DNA of 52,545 bases. Origin: Mycobacterium attenuatum. GTDB taxonomy: Bacteria > Actinomycetota > Actinomycetes > Mycobacteriales > Mycobacteriaceae. The notes below the pieces were generated by a model. That model did no database searches and had not been told where the DNA came from. It was given only the letters and a program-made list of their open reading frames with translations. The DNA lies in assembly GCF_900566085.1 (NCBI RefSeq), contig NZ_UPHT01000137.1, positions 1 to 52,545 of the forward strand. The letters run 5' to 3'. Below are positions 44,047 to 52,301 of this stretch, piece by piece. Both the position numbers and the translations under genes were made by a program. Positions within the stretch are counted from its first letter, which is position 1, and the number at the start of each line of letters is the position of its first letter.

Positions 44047-44778
44047 ATGGCTACGAGCATGACCACCCGGCTCGGCAAGATCGCGGTCGCCGCAGCGGCT
44101 GCGGTCGGGCTGTACGTTCCGGCGATCGATGTGCCCACATCCTTGATGGCTTGCCTGCACCCGGCCAACATCGCCTCGGCCGCGCCCTCACCCACGTGCA
44201 GCAGCGACCTGCGTGAATGCCTGCATGCCAGCGTGAAGACCGGTCTCTACGGAGTCAGGTACGTGGCGCCCGAAGACGTTGCCCGATGCGTCGAGGCCTT
44301 CAACGCGTGCCGCCATGGAGGTGCCGGCGGAGGCGGGAACCCGAATCCGCCCCCCTCGACGCCGGCGGGCGGTGGCACCGGGAAGGGCCTACCTTCCCAC
44401 CTCGGCATCAAGACCATCGGCAACGGCGAGAGCCGATACGACTGCCGGGTCAGCGGAAGCTCGGTTTCGTGCGCGGGAACCCTGGTGGCTCCGTTTGGCA
44501 CCACGGATACCTACGAGGAGCAGTTCACCGGAACTTTGTCCGGGCTGACCGCCACCGGAACCTTCAACGGACACCAAACAGGCCATTCACCCGCTGATCC
44601 CAGTTGCCGCTACGAGCAAGACCTGTCCGGGCCGGCCACCTTCATCTTCAACCTCGACGGAACCGTGCTGATTCGTCAGGGGCCGCCCCAGATTCACGGA
44701 ACCTACAGTGGCGGAGGCCCAACTTCTTTCACCGGGAACGCGTGGGAGTCCACCGGTACCTGGTCGGCGATGACATAG
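44047..44778 (+). CDS. Secreted twin C-x6-C protein, second paralogue
   Basis: 243 residues. Signal: TTRLGKIAVAAAAAVGLYVP, cleavage near IASAAPSPT. The twin helix unit (CSSDLREC and CVEAFNAC, with YGVRYVAPEDVARC) is almost identical to the 42993 gene. The linker is a glycine/proline run (about 95-112). The C-terminal domain (YDCRVSGSSVSCAGTL, GPATFIFNLDGTVLIRQGP) has diverged more. Conservation of the head against divergence of the tail suggests a fixed docking part and a variable binding part (inference). Confidence 0.82.
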   Translation: MATSMTTRLGKIAVAAAAAVGLYVPAIDVPTSLMACLHPANIASAAPSPTCSSDLRECLHASVKTGLYGVRYVAPEDVARCVEAFNACRHGGAGGGGNPNPPPSTPAGGGTGKGLPSHLGIKTIGNGESRYDCRVSGSSVSCAGTLVAPFGTTDTYEEQFTGTLSGLTATGTFNGHQTGHSPADPSCRYEQDLSGPATFIFNLDGTVLIRQGPPQIHGTYSGGGPTSFTGNAWESTGTWSAMT

Positions 44779-44803
44779 CTGCGATGACAGAAAGTTGGCC
44801 ACA

Positions 44804-45184
44804 GTGAGTAGAAGCATGCTTCAGATCGTCGCCGGGGTGGCGGTGGTCACCGTGGGCCTGGTCGGGTGCAGCTCGAAGAACAAAGGGCCATCTAAGCCGC
44901 CGATCGCCGAGATCAACAACACCATCAACGATGGAACATTTGGAGCCACCGACAAGCTGGACTGCGCCGACGGGAAGTCACTGAACATCGGCGGCTCCAA
45001 GAACACCCTGACGGTAACCGGCAGATGCGGCTCGGTCGTCATTGGCGGGGATGAGAACAAACTCCGCTTCCAGCGGGTGGATGCCGAGATCGTCATCGCC
45101 GGGCTGAACAACACCGTCACCTACCGGGAGGGAAACCCGCAGATTCAAGACCTCGGCTTGGGCAACAGCATCACCAAGGGGTAG
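44804..45184 (+). CDS. DUF3060 lipoprotein
   Basis: 126 residues from GTG 44804 (VSRSMLQIV). Lipobox GLVGC (Cys near 22), S-S-K-N-K linker and then DUF3060: DCADGKSLNIGGSKNTLTVTG, CGSVVIGGDENKLRFQ, IVIAGLNNTVTYREGNPQI. The short repeated G/N-rich strands suggest a right-handed beta-helix. It is exported and lipid-anchored, like the proteins just upstream, and is 25 bp after the 44047 gene's stop. Confidence 0.83.
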   Translation: MSRSMLQIVAGVAVVTVGLVGCSSKNKGPSKPPIAEINNTINDGTFGATDKLDCADGKSLNIGGSKNTLTVTGRCGSVVIGGDENKLRFQRVDAEIVIAGLNNTVTYREGNPQIQDLGLGNSITKG

Positions 45185-45839
45185 CACCAGATGCCAGGCC
45201 TTTACCGAAGGGCGAGCAACCCGACCGCCTTGGCGGATCAGCTGCGAATCCCGTATTACTACGACGCCGACTTCGATTGCCGTGTAAGCGAGTAGCGCAA
45301 CACCGGTCGCCGTTGCGGCGATGACGGCGGTCACCCTCTGGCTTGCGGGCTGCCACAAAACCACGACGGGCAGGCCGATAGCCGGGCCGGAAAATGGCCG
45401 CAAAGACGGTCCGCCATGAAGCACTTCCGGATCGGCGACCACAGAGTCCGGCAACCGGCGGGATATGGGAAAGCTCCGAAAAGTGGTCGGTGATTGAGCA
45501 GGAGCGAACACAACCATTTGCCAGTGGTCACCGAAGCAGCGTTGAGCCGGCCAAAGACGCAAGTGGACAACATGATTCGGCCCCGGATGGCGGACAGAAG
45601 TGTTGCCAAGTTGCTGGCCTTCCGCCGTGGTTTCAGCCCGCCGCCAGTCGGATTCCAACCGAGATTGGCCGGAATTGAAAACGGTGGTGGGTGCCGACTG
45701 ATCGATGTGGCTTCGCTGCCCCTGAAGGCCCAATGGCCCTAGGGCGCAGCAATCGGGAAGCGCTAGATTGTGGCTTGGCGCGAGTCGAAAACATCCGGCG
45801 CGATCACGATTTCGCGGTCAGGATTTGAAGGAGGACACC
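45185..45839. other. 655-bp gap without a convincing gene
   Basis: A minus-strand reading across 44978-45733 contains one hydrophobic stretch (VTAVIAATATGVALLAYTAI) but overlaps the DUF3060 coding sequence and has no recognisable domain or ribosome-binding site. Plus-strand frames are short. This could be a decayed gene. I see no repeat or RNA gene here. Confidence 0.5.
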
Positions 45840-46271
45840 GTGAGCAATGCCTACCGGGCCGACGCGGAAGACGACAACCAGCTTCAACCGCAGGACACGC
45901 TGATCGACCGGGGCGTCGACGACATCCTCGATGAGGGGTACTCCCCGCCGGAGAGACCGTACCCGCGTGGCGCCTTCGGGCCGTCCGAAACGTTGGATCA
46001 GCTGCTTGCGCAAGAAGAACCGGATCCGGCGTCGCGAATTGGGGTGTGGCTGGACGACGACGAACAGCAACGCTCCGATCAAGCCGAGCGCGAGACAGAG
46101 TTCCCGCAGCGCGATGAGGTCGGGTGGGCCCGAGCGGGCCGCCTTGTCGCACCTGACCTGGGCTTCGGCGAAGACACCGAGGCAGAACTGGTCGCCGAGG
46201 ACGTCGGTATCAGTGGCGGCGCAGCCTCGGCCGAGGAAGCCGCGATGCACATCATCGACGACGGCGACTGA
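45840..46271 (+). CDS. DUF5709-like acidic protein
   Basis: 143 residues from GTG 45840, preceded by GAAGGAGG at 45827-45834. The sequence is strongly acidic and hydrophilic: QPQDTLIDRGVDDILDEGYSPPERP, RIGVWLDDDEQQRSDQAERE, GRLVAPDLGFGEDTEAELVAEDVGISGGAASAEEAAMHII. It matches the DUF5709 family of actinobacteria. No signal, membrane span or enzyme motif. Function unknown, probably cytoplasmic. Confidence 0.88.
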   Translation: MSNAYRADAEDDNQLQPQDTLIDRGVDDILDEGYSPPERPYPRGAFGPSETLDQLLAQEEPDPASRIGVWLDDDEQQRSDQAERETEFPQRDEVGWARAGRLVAPDLGFGEDTEAELVAEDVGISGGAASAEEAAMHIIDDGD

Positions 46272-46625
46272 CCGAGTTCGCCGTGAGCGCCCACAGACAA
46301 CGCGCATGATCCGACGCCATGCCGGTCGGTGGGCTGTGCTGCTGGCCGTGTTGCCTCACGGGCAATAGCGCGCTCGGGCGCCCGAGCCTGTCGTCACGCA
46401 GACCGGCTGGGCAATAGTCACCGGCCTTTCAGTGGATGTCGGTTGCGCGGGTGCCCGATTCGTCCCATTCGGCGAAATTCATCCGGCGCGACCAGTCGGG
46501 CCAGCGCGGGCGCAACAAGGCCCGACACCATCGTTTCTTTGGGTCATGGCGCGCTTTTCGGTGAGGCGTGGTGTGATGGCAGTCAGGGTTTGCGCCGTTC
46601 ACACCGCCGCCCACGGGAGGAACCG
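46272..46625. other. 354-bp gap, no gene identified
   Basis: Only short frames without similarity occur. GGGAGG just before 46626 belongs to the next gene. No hairpin, repeat or RNA gene was recognised. Confidence 0.5.
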
Positions 46626-47222
46626 ATGTCTTATCCGGATCACGGCCCGCCCAGGCATACTGCGGCTGCGCCCCATCCTCAACCGGCCCCACCGCCGGTC
46701 TTTGGCGCCGCACCGCCCGGCTATGGCATTCCAGCCCCGGCGTACGGCACTGCCATGTCGGGTGACTACCGCGCCGGACGGCCCCCAAGTGCCGTCACCA
46801 CCGCCGCGGTCATTTCGTTTGGTCTTGGCGGCATGGAAATTCTCATCCATCTTTTTGTACTGTTGTTCCTTCTCGACATCCTCGACATCAAGCACTTTGT
46901 GACAGATGCGTGGCGTGTCGGGGAGGGCGTGTTCGCGTTGGTGCGGCTTGCCCTGGGCGTTCTGTTCATATGGGGTGGAATCGCCGCTGTGAAGGGCCGT
47001 ACCAGAAAAGTCCTTCTGGTTGTTTCGGTGGTAGAGGCGATTTTGTCAATCCTGCTCCTACCGATCGGGGTTTTCACGCTGCTGGCTGCTGGCATTGGTG
47101 TCATCATCATTTTTTTCGCGTTCCTGGAATTGACATTTGTGGGAACCATCCTGATATTGATCCTGCAGCCGGCCAGTAAGGAGTTCTTCCGCACCCGGAC
47201 TCAAACCACGAGTTTAGGCTGA
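46626..47222 (+). CDS. Proline-rich four-span membrane protein
   Basis: 198 residues from ATG 46626, preceded by GGGAGG (46614-46619). Residues 1-55 are P/G/Y/A rich, like other mycobacterial cytoplasmic tails. About four membrane spans follow: ITTAAVISFGLGGMEIL-type, LIHLFVLLFLLDILDI, ALVRLALGVLFIWGGIAA, LLVVSVVEAILSILLLP and AAGIGVIIIFFAFLELTFVG. Family not recognised. A hairpin follows the stop at 47247. Confidence 0.8.
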   Translation: MSYPDHGPPRHTAAAPHPQPAPPPVFGAAPPGYGIPAPAYGTAMSGDYRAGRPPSAVTTAAVISFGLGGMEILIHLFVLLFLLDILDIKHFVTDAWRVGEGVFALVRLALGVLFIWGGIAAVKGRTRKVLLVVSVVEAILSILLLPIGVFTLLAAGIGVIIIFFAFLELTFVGTILILILQPASKEFFRTRTQTTSLG

Positions 47223-47246
47223 TTGCCACACAGGTCATTCAGCACC

Positions 47247-47313
47247 AAACCCGCTCTGGCAGTGGGTTTTGCGGCCGAGCCGCGCTGAACCTGGGGGCCC
47301 GAATCAAGCCCCC
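47247..47313 (+). terminator. Two hairpins after the membrane protein gene
   Basis: Hairpin 1: AAACCCGCT (47247-47255), loop CTGGC, AGTGGGTTT (47261-47269) with one G-U pair and then T/G, close to an intrinsic terminator. Hairpin 2: GGGGGC (47293-47298) with GCCCCC (47308-47313). They lie between converging genes ending at 47222 and 47455. Confidence 0.6.
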
Positions 47314-47454
47314 GGACTATCCTCACCGGACTGCGGCACGGCACAGCCGGTTGTCGTCGGGCCGATCCGCGAGTTCAAGCGCTGACAAACCGTTCCGCGG
47401 TCAGTGCCTCAAGGAACCGTTCGCGCAGAGAATCTCAGACAGCTACCTGGATAG

Positions 47455-48081
47455 CTAACGAGCAGCGCCAACCAGCGACACCAGCCGTGGATACAGGATG
47501 GCCGGACCGAGCCATCGACTAATGAACCGGCGTAATTCGATTCCCTCACGGGGTGGCTGCACGGGATCGGTCAGGATGGACTGCACTGTGCGCAAGGTCA
47601 TTTCGGCGAGTTCACCGAGCGCGGTGCCGTGGTAACCGTGAAGCCTCCAATCCACATCGAAGCGGTGAAAGACGGACAAACAGATTGTAATGGCCGTGTC
47701 GGACGTCAGCGAGGTGACGGCTTGGCCGTCATGTCGCCGGGTCAGCAAGTTTTCCAGCTGTGGATCACCGGCGAGATTTTCGATTCCAAACGACACACTT
47801 TCAACGATTGCGGCGACTGGGTCGTTGAGTCCGCGAACATGTTCTGCAACTTGGTCGATGAAACCGTCGACAGCACGCATTGCGCTGGCGATGAGCAGCG
47901 CGTCCGCATTGGGAAAATAGCGGTACACCGTCTGGCGAGTGACCCCGAGTCTGCGGGCGACGTCGGCAAGACGTATTGCCGCTCCATGCTCGGCGACCTC
48001 TTCGTCTACCGCAGTCAGAATTCGCGAAATGGCCTCCTCGTCCGACGAGGGTGTCAAACCGGCCCAGCCACGGCTACGCAT
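47455..48081 (-). CDS. TetR-family regulator
   Basis: 208 residues. HTH: IRLADVARRLGVTRQTVYRYFPNADALL (about residues 36-63). The rest is a helical ligand-binding part, as in TetR proteins, of unknown ligand. Its start overlaps the P450 gene's 3' end by 8 bp, so it is translated with the P450. Likely role: autoregulation and control of the P450 transcript (inference). Confidence 0.88.
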   Translation of the reverse strand: MRSRGWAGLTPSSDEEAISRILTAVDEEVAEHGAAIRLADVARRLGVTRQTVYRYFPNADALLIASAMRAVDGFIDQVAEHVRGLNDPVAAIVESVSFGIENLAGDPQLENLLTRRHDGQAVTSLTSDTAITICLSVFHRFDVDWRLHGYHGTALGELAEMTLRTVQSILTDPVQPPREGIELRRFISRWLGPAILYPRLVSLVGAAR

Positions 48082-49321
48082 CCGCCCTCACTAGCCTTTC
48101 GCCGGTGAATTCGATCGGAAGACTTGTGGGACCGGTCATTCCCAGCAGGGGTTTCCACGGGGCCGGTCCGACGCGACGGGTGGCGGGGAGGCGACGGCTA
48201 AGGACAGTGAGTGCTTCCGCCAGTTCGCGGCGTGCGAGGTTAGCCCCGAGGCAGTAGTGCGCGCCACCGCCGAAAGTCACAATTGCCGGTACGTCCTTGC
48301 GCGCGATGCCGAAGCGGTCCGCATCGCAATAGATCGCTGGATCTCGGTTGGCTGCAAAGGTATTCACGAGTAGGAAAGTCCCTCCCGGGAACGTGTACCC
48401 GGCGAACTCAACATCGTCAGTGGCGGCCCGCGGGACGATACAGGCTGCCGGTGAGTGGCGCATGCTTTCCTCGACCGCCTGCATCGCAAGCTCTGGATGG
48501 TCGCGCAGCGTCATCCATTGGTCCGGGTGCTCGCAGAGCACCTGCACCGACGCCGCCAGTTGGTTTCGCGTCGTATCCGTTCCGGCCATCAGGAAGCCCG
48601 CCACCAGCATGCGCAGCTCGCCGAGACTGAGCCGGTCGCCGTCGCTTTCTGCGCGTATCAGCTCGGATAGCAGGTCATCGGTCAGATTGTTTCGGCGGGC
48701 GGCGACCATGTCGTCGACATAAGCGTCGAGTTCGTTCCATGCGCGCATGATCGCGGACTCATCGAAGGTGACGTCCGGCTGGAAGTTGAAGGCTTTGAAG
48801 ACCTCCTCAGTCCAGTCCGCGAACAACTGCCAATCCTCGCGAGGCGCTCCGAGCAGCGCGCACATGATCGGGGTGGGATAGGGATAGGCGATGTCGGTCA
48901 CGACGTCGCACCGCCCGGCGTCAACCACCCGGTCGATCAGGCCGTTCACCACCCCATGGATCGTCTCTTGAAGACGTGATATCGCGCGGGGTGTGAACGC
49001 CTTGGAAACCAGTTTGCGCAACCGAACATGTGATGCACCGTCCAGGCCCAGAAGGCTGCTTGCCAACTTGTCAAACAACGGACCCGACGTGATGCCCTGC
49101 GCTGCCAGGGTGATGCCAGGTGGCAGGCGGAATCTGCTGTCACGCAATGCGTCGCGAGCCAGTTCGTAGGACAGGATTTCCGGGCCGAGGGGTCCGATGG
49201 CGAGAGGCGCGCGCGATTGCGCCAGTCGGAGATCTTCGAGGACGTCGTGTGGAGTGGCGGTGAGGTCGTAGGCGAACGTCGGAAGGCCGGCTTCGAAGAC
49301 GCTGGGAGCTGCGCTGTTCAC
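48074..49321 (-). CDS. Cytochrome P450 monooxygenase
   Basis: 415 residues from GTG 49321 (MNSAAPSVFE), with GGTTGGGA-like sequence just before. Motifs: I-helix AGTDTT (246-251), ExxR E285-SM-R288, heme loop FGGGAHYCLG (350-359, heme ligand C357). All catalytic hallmarks are intact. The family (CYP number) and substrate cannot be told by eye. No ferredoxin or reductase gene is adjacent, so electron partners are encoded elsewhere. It forms an overlapping pair with a TetR gene. Confidence 0.93.
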   Translation of the reverse strand: MNSAAPSVFEAGLPTFAYDLTATPHDVLEDLRLAQSRAPLAIGPLGPEILSYELARDALRDSRFRLPPGITLAAQGITSGPLFDKLASSLLGLDGASHVRLRKLVSKAFTPRAISRLQETIHGVVNGLIDRVVDAGRCDVVTDIAYPYPTPIMCALLGAPREDWQLFADWTEEVFKAFNFQPDVTFDESAIMRAWNELDAYVDDMVAARRNNLTDDLLSELIRAESDGDRLSLGELRMLVAGFLMAGTDTTRNQLAASVQVLCEHPDQWMTLRDHPELAMQAVEESMRHSPAACIVPRAATDDVEFAGYTFPGGTFLLVNTFAANRDPAIYCDADRFGIARKDVPAIVTFGGGAHYCLGANLARRELAEALTVLSRRLPATRRVGPAPWKPLLGMTGPTSLPIEFTGERLVRADA

Positions 49322-49435
49322 GTCATATCCCAACCTCCGCTGGCGCCTAGACCGGCACATTGGGTGCGGACACAGTCATCAAGAGCGTATGACCAACGGC
49401 CTAAAGCGGTCAATACAAGATGGTAAAACGCCTGT

Positions 49436-49470
49436 CTAGAAGGTATCTAGCCCGCCATGATCATACGTAT
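49436..49470. promoter_or_regulatory. Palindromic cluster upstream of the P450-TetR pair
   Basis: CTAGA/TCTAG (49436-49440 and 49446-49450) is an imperfect operator-like palindrome. ATGATCAT (49457-49464) and ATACGTAT (49463-49470) overlap by two bases. All lie 115-150 bp before the P450 start. A TetR operator is plausible, though the palindromes are short. Confidence 0.35.
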
Positions 49471-49636
49471 TACGCAATGACGTCCCCACAGTGGCGCCAA
49501 GGGCCGAGCATATGCACTGTCCCTGAAGTCAGCGCAATAGCCGGTTACCGACTCATGCAGCCATGGACCGGTGTGCAGGGACCCAAGGCTGTCGACGTTT
49601 GAGGCAAGGACTGCCCTCTACCCGCAGGAAATCCCG

Positions 49637-49710
49637 TGCCCCCAGTCGGACTCGAACCGACACTGTGCGGATTTTAAGTCCGCTGCCTCTGCCAATTGGG
49701 CTATGGGGGC
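49637..49710 (-). tRNA. tRNA-Leu (anticodon TAA)
   Basis: 74 nt on the minus strand: GCCCCCA acceptor arm, D-loop AATTGGC, anticodon stem GCGGA/TCCGC with loop CTTAAAA (anticodon TAA at loop positions 3-5), and T-loop GTTCGAGTC. The 3' end is GGGGGCA, with no encoded CCA. The variable loop is short (class I-like), whereas bacterial tRNA-Leu usually has a long variable arm. From memory, M. tuberculosis leuX is also 74 nt with this anticodon. Confidence 0.85.
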
Positions 49711-50078
49711 CCGGCGGCGAATGTAGCGCCCGAACGCCGGACGCCCGACATCCCCTGCTGGGTACGAATGTGGATACGAACCAGGAAACACTAGCGTGCG
49801 CCTTGGCGGGGGTTTGAGTAGGATCACCCGCCCCGCGCATGAGTACACCAACGCCGATCGGGGTCATATGACACGGCCGTGTCGCTCGCATGGAGCTTGT
49901 TAAAACTGCCCGCGCCAGCGTTAAGAGGCCGTAAACGTTTGCCACCCTAAGGCTTTCGATGGCGAATGTGAAGCCATGGCTGGTTAGCGTTACGCCAATA
50001 CACAGGGGTCGTTACGCAAACACACAGGGTTGACCCGGGGAGTCAAAAGGTCGCCATGTTTCACATTAGGAGGCACCA
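49711..50078 (+). other. Leader of the PE8-like gene
   Basis: This 368-bp gap between the tRNA and the PE gene contains no gene. TAGGAGG at 50067-50073 is the ribosome-binding site. A promoter is probably here, but I cannot place -35/-10 with confidence. Confidence 0.5.
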
Positions 50079-50903
50079 ATGTCATTCCTGCAGATAGTGC
50101 CGGAAGAGCTGACAGCTGCGGCTGCCCAGCTAGGGGCGCTCGGCACCTCATTGACCGCACAGAACGCCGCAGCCGCCGCACCGACGACTGCGATAGCTCC
50201 CGCAGCCGCCGACATGGTGTCGGCACTACAGGCGTCGCTGTTCGCTGGGTATGGCGTTCTCTACCAGCAGATCAGCGCCGAGGCAGCTGCCCTGCACGAC
50301 CAGTTCGTGAACACCCTGGGGATCAGCGCCGGAACTTACGGTGCCACCGAGGCCCTCAATTCCTCGGCGGCCGCTTCGCCCTTCTCCGGACTGATGTCGG
50401 GCATGGGCGGCCTCATCCAGGGGACGACTGAAGCCATCCCCGACCAGTTCTCCGGTGGCATGGCCAACATCCTGAACATCGGGATGGGGAACTGGGCGTC
50501 CGCCACGTCCAACCTGCTCGGTTTGGCCGGCGGTGGGTTGCTTCCCGCCGAAGAGGCCGCTGCCGCCGACTCCTTCCTCGGCGGCGAAGCCGCCTTGGGA
50601 GAACTCGGCGCGGCCGAGGCAGCGCTCGGTGAAGGCTCCATCGCGGCCGGCGTCGGCGAGGCGTCGGCGATCGGCGCTTTGTCGGTGCCGCCCAGCTGGG
50701 CCGGACAGGCCACGTTGGTCTCGAGCACAACCACCGGAGCGCTGCAGGGTGCCGGATGGACCGCCGCGGCACCAGCAGCCACTCCGGGCATGCTCTATCC
50801 CGGGGTGCCGGGACTGGCCTCGGCCGCGCGCAACAGCGCCGGCTTCGGTGCGCCACGCTACGGCGTCAAACCCATCGTCATGCCGAAACCGGTGAGCGTC
50901 TAA
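50079..50903 (+). CDS. PE family protein, PE8-like
   Basis: 274 residues. N-terminal PE domain (MSFLQIVPEELTAAAAQL) with P8-E9. The type VII secretion motif YxxxE is Y87-GAT-E91. Its C-terminal half carries an SVP-type motif, GALSVPPSW (about 220), and ends PRYGVKPIVMPKPVSV. It resembles H37Rv PE8 (275 residues). It forms a heterodimer with the next gene's PPE, guided by EspG5 in the ESX-5 system. RBS is AGGAGG. Confidence 0.92.
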   Translation: MSFLQIVPEELTAAAAQLGALGTSLTAQNAAAAAPTTAIAPAAADMVSALQASLFAGYGVLYQQISAEAAALHDQFVNTLGISAGTYGATEALNSSAAASPFSGLMSGMGGLIQGTTEAIPDQFSGGMANILNIGMGNWASATSNLLGLAGGGLLPAEEAAAADSFLGGEAALGELGAAEAALGEGSIAAGVGEASAIGALSVPPSWAGQATLVSSTTTGALQGAGWTAAAPAATPGMLYPGVPGLASAARNSAGFGAPRYGVKPIVMPKPVSV

Positions 50904-50970
50904 GTGAGCGTCTAGGTACCCGGCACCACGCGATAGCTGAGCGAAAACAAGCCAAAAGGATAGGAACGAA

Positions 50971-52146
50971 ATGGATTTCGCAGCCTTGCCCCCAGAAGTC
51001 AATTCGGGACTGATGTACACCGGCGCAGGCGCCGGACCGCTGCTTGCGGCCGGGGCGGCCTGGAACGGGATGGCCGTCGAGCTGAGCACCACAGCGGCCT
51101 CAATTGAGTCGATCATCGCGCAGCTGACCGGCGAATTATGGTTGGGCCCAGCGTCGCTGGCCGCGGCCGCCGCAGCTCAGCCCTACATAGCCTGGTTGGC
51201 TTATACCGGCGCTGCGGCGGAGCAGGCCGGTGTGCAAGCCATGGCATCGGCAGCCGCATACGAAGCGGCGTTTGCCGCGACGGTTCCTCCGCCCATCATC
51301 GCTGCCAACAGGGCTCTGCTGGCGGCGTTGGTAGCCACCAACTTCCTGGGCATCAACACGCCGGCGATCATGCTCACCGAGGGCCACTATATGGAGATGT
51401 GGGCCCAAGACGCGATGGCGATGTACGGCTATGCGGCGGCATCGGGTGCCGCCGGGGTGTTGTCCCCGTTGACCCCGCCGTCGCAGGCCACTAACCCCGG
51501 CGGGATCGCCGCCCAGGCCGCCGCGGTGAGCCAGGCCGCCGCTTCTTCCGGCGTCACGCAACTCACCGACCTGATTACCGCATTGCCCAATACGATTTCC
51601 GGGCTCGCCTCTCCGGTCACGTCGGTTCTCGACGCGACCGGACTGACCGGGATCATTTCCGACATTGACGCGCTCATGGCTAATCCGTTCATAGCGAACA
51701 TATGTAACGGAGCGATCAACACCGCCGCGTGGTTCGTTATGGCCGCGATCCCCAATGCGATATTCCTCTCCAACGCCCTCGCGCCGACGGAGGCAGCCGC
51801 AGAAGCTGTCGAAGGTGCGGCAGGAGCGGCCGCCGCCGCGGGCGCGGGGCTGGCAGAAAGCGTCGCACCCGCGGCCGGCGCCGGAGCGATCTCGGCCGGG
51901 TTGGGCGAGGCGTCACTGGTCGGCAGCCTGTCGGTGCCGGCGAGCTGGTCGAGCGCCGCACCAGCAACGGCTTCCACCGCCGGCTTGCTATCGGGTAGCG
52001 GCTGGAGTGTCCCGGAGGAAGCCGCACCGGTCTCCGGAATGGCGGGGATGCCCGGGATGGCGGCTGCCGCCAAGGGCGCCGGCGCGTACGCCGGGCCGCG
52101 TTACGGGTTCAAGCCAATAGTTATGCCCAAGCAGGTGGTCGTGTGA
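50971..52146 (+). CDS. PPE family protein, PPE15-like (PPE-SVP)
   Basis: 391 residues, equal to PPE15. PPE domain: MDFAALPPEVNSGLMYTGAG (PPE at 7-9), then ELWLGPASLAAAAAA and FAATVPPPIIAANRALLAAL. GSLSVPASW is the SVP signature (about 320), and the end is PRYGFKPIVMPKQVVV. It follows the PE gene by 68 bp, in the conserved order for co-secretion by ESX-5. Confidence 0.92.
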   Translation: MDFAALPPEVNSGLMYTGAGAGPLLAAGAAWNGMAVELSTTAASIESIIAQLTGELWLGPASLAAAAAAQPYIAWLAYTGAAAEQAGVQAMASAAAYEAAFAATVPPPIIAANRALLAALVATNFLGINTPAIMLTEGHYMEMWAQDAMAMYGYAAASGAAGVLSPLTPPSQATNPGGIAAQAAAVSQAAASSGVTQLTDLITALPNTISGLASPVTSVLDATGLTGIISDIDALMANPFIANICNGAINTAAWFVMAAIPNAIFLSNALAPTEAAAEAVEGAAGAAAAAGAGLAESVAPAAGAGAISAGLGEASLVGSLSVPASWSSAAPATASTAGLLSGSGWSVPEEAAPVSGMAGMPGMAAAAKGAGAYAGPRYGFKPIVMPKQVVV

Positions 52147-52301
52147 CCGCTGCAAGAACCGGCCAAAAAGGGGGCATGTCGCATATGTGAGGGCGGCAAT
52201 CCGCGGGCGCGCCGTAGGCGATTCCGCAAAGCTGCCACCACCGCACGATTCAAATGCTAGAACTCTTACAACAACGGACTTCGAGATAGGAGACAGGCAA
52301 C

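Noticed and set aside
44978..45733. 251-codon minus-strand frame with one hydrophobic stretch
   Set aside because: Overlaps the DUF3060 lipoprotein, and no family or start signal is seen. It is kept only as a note in the gap entry.
37000..49710. tRNA attachment-site duplication (attL/attR)
   Set aside because: I looked for the tRNA 3' end repeated on the left and saw no copy, and no intact integrase is present. Integration at the tRNA remains only a suggestion.
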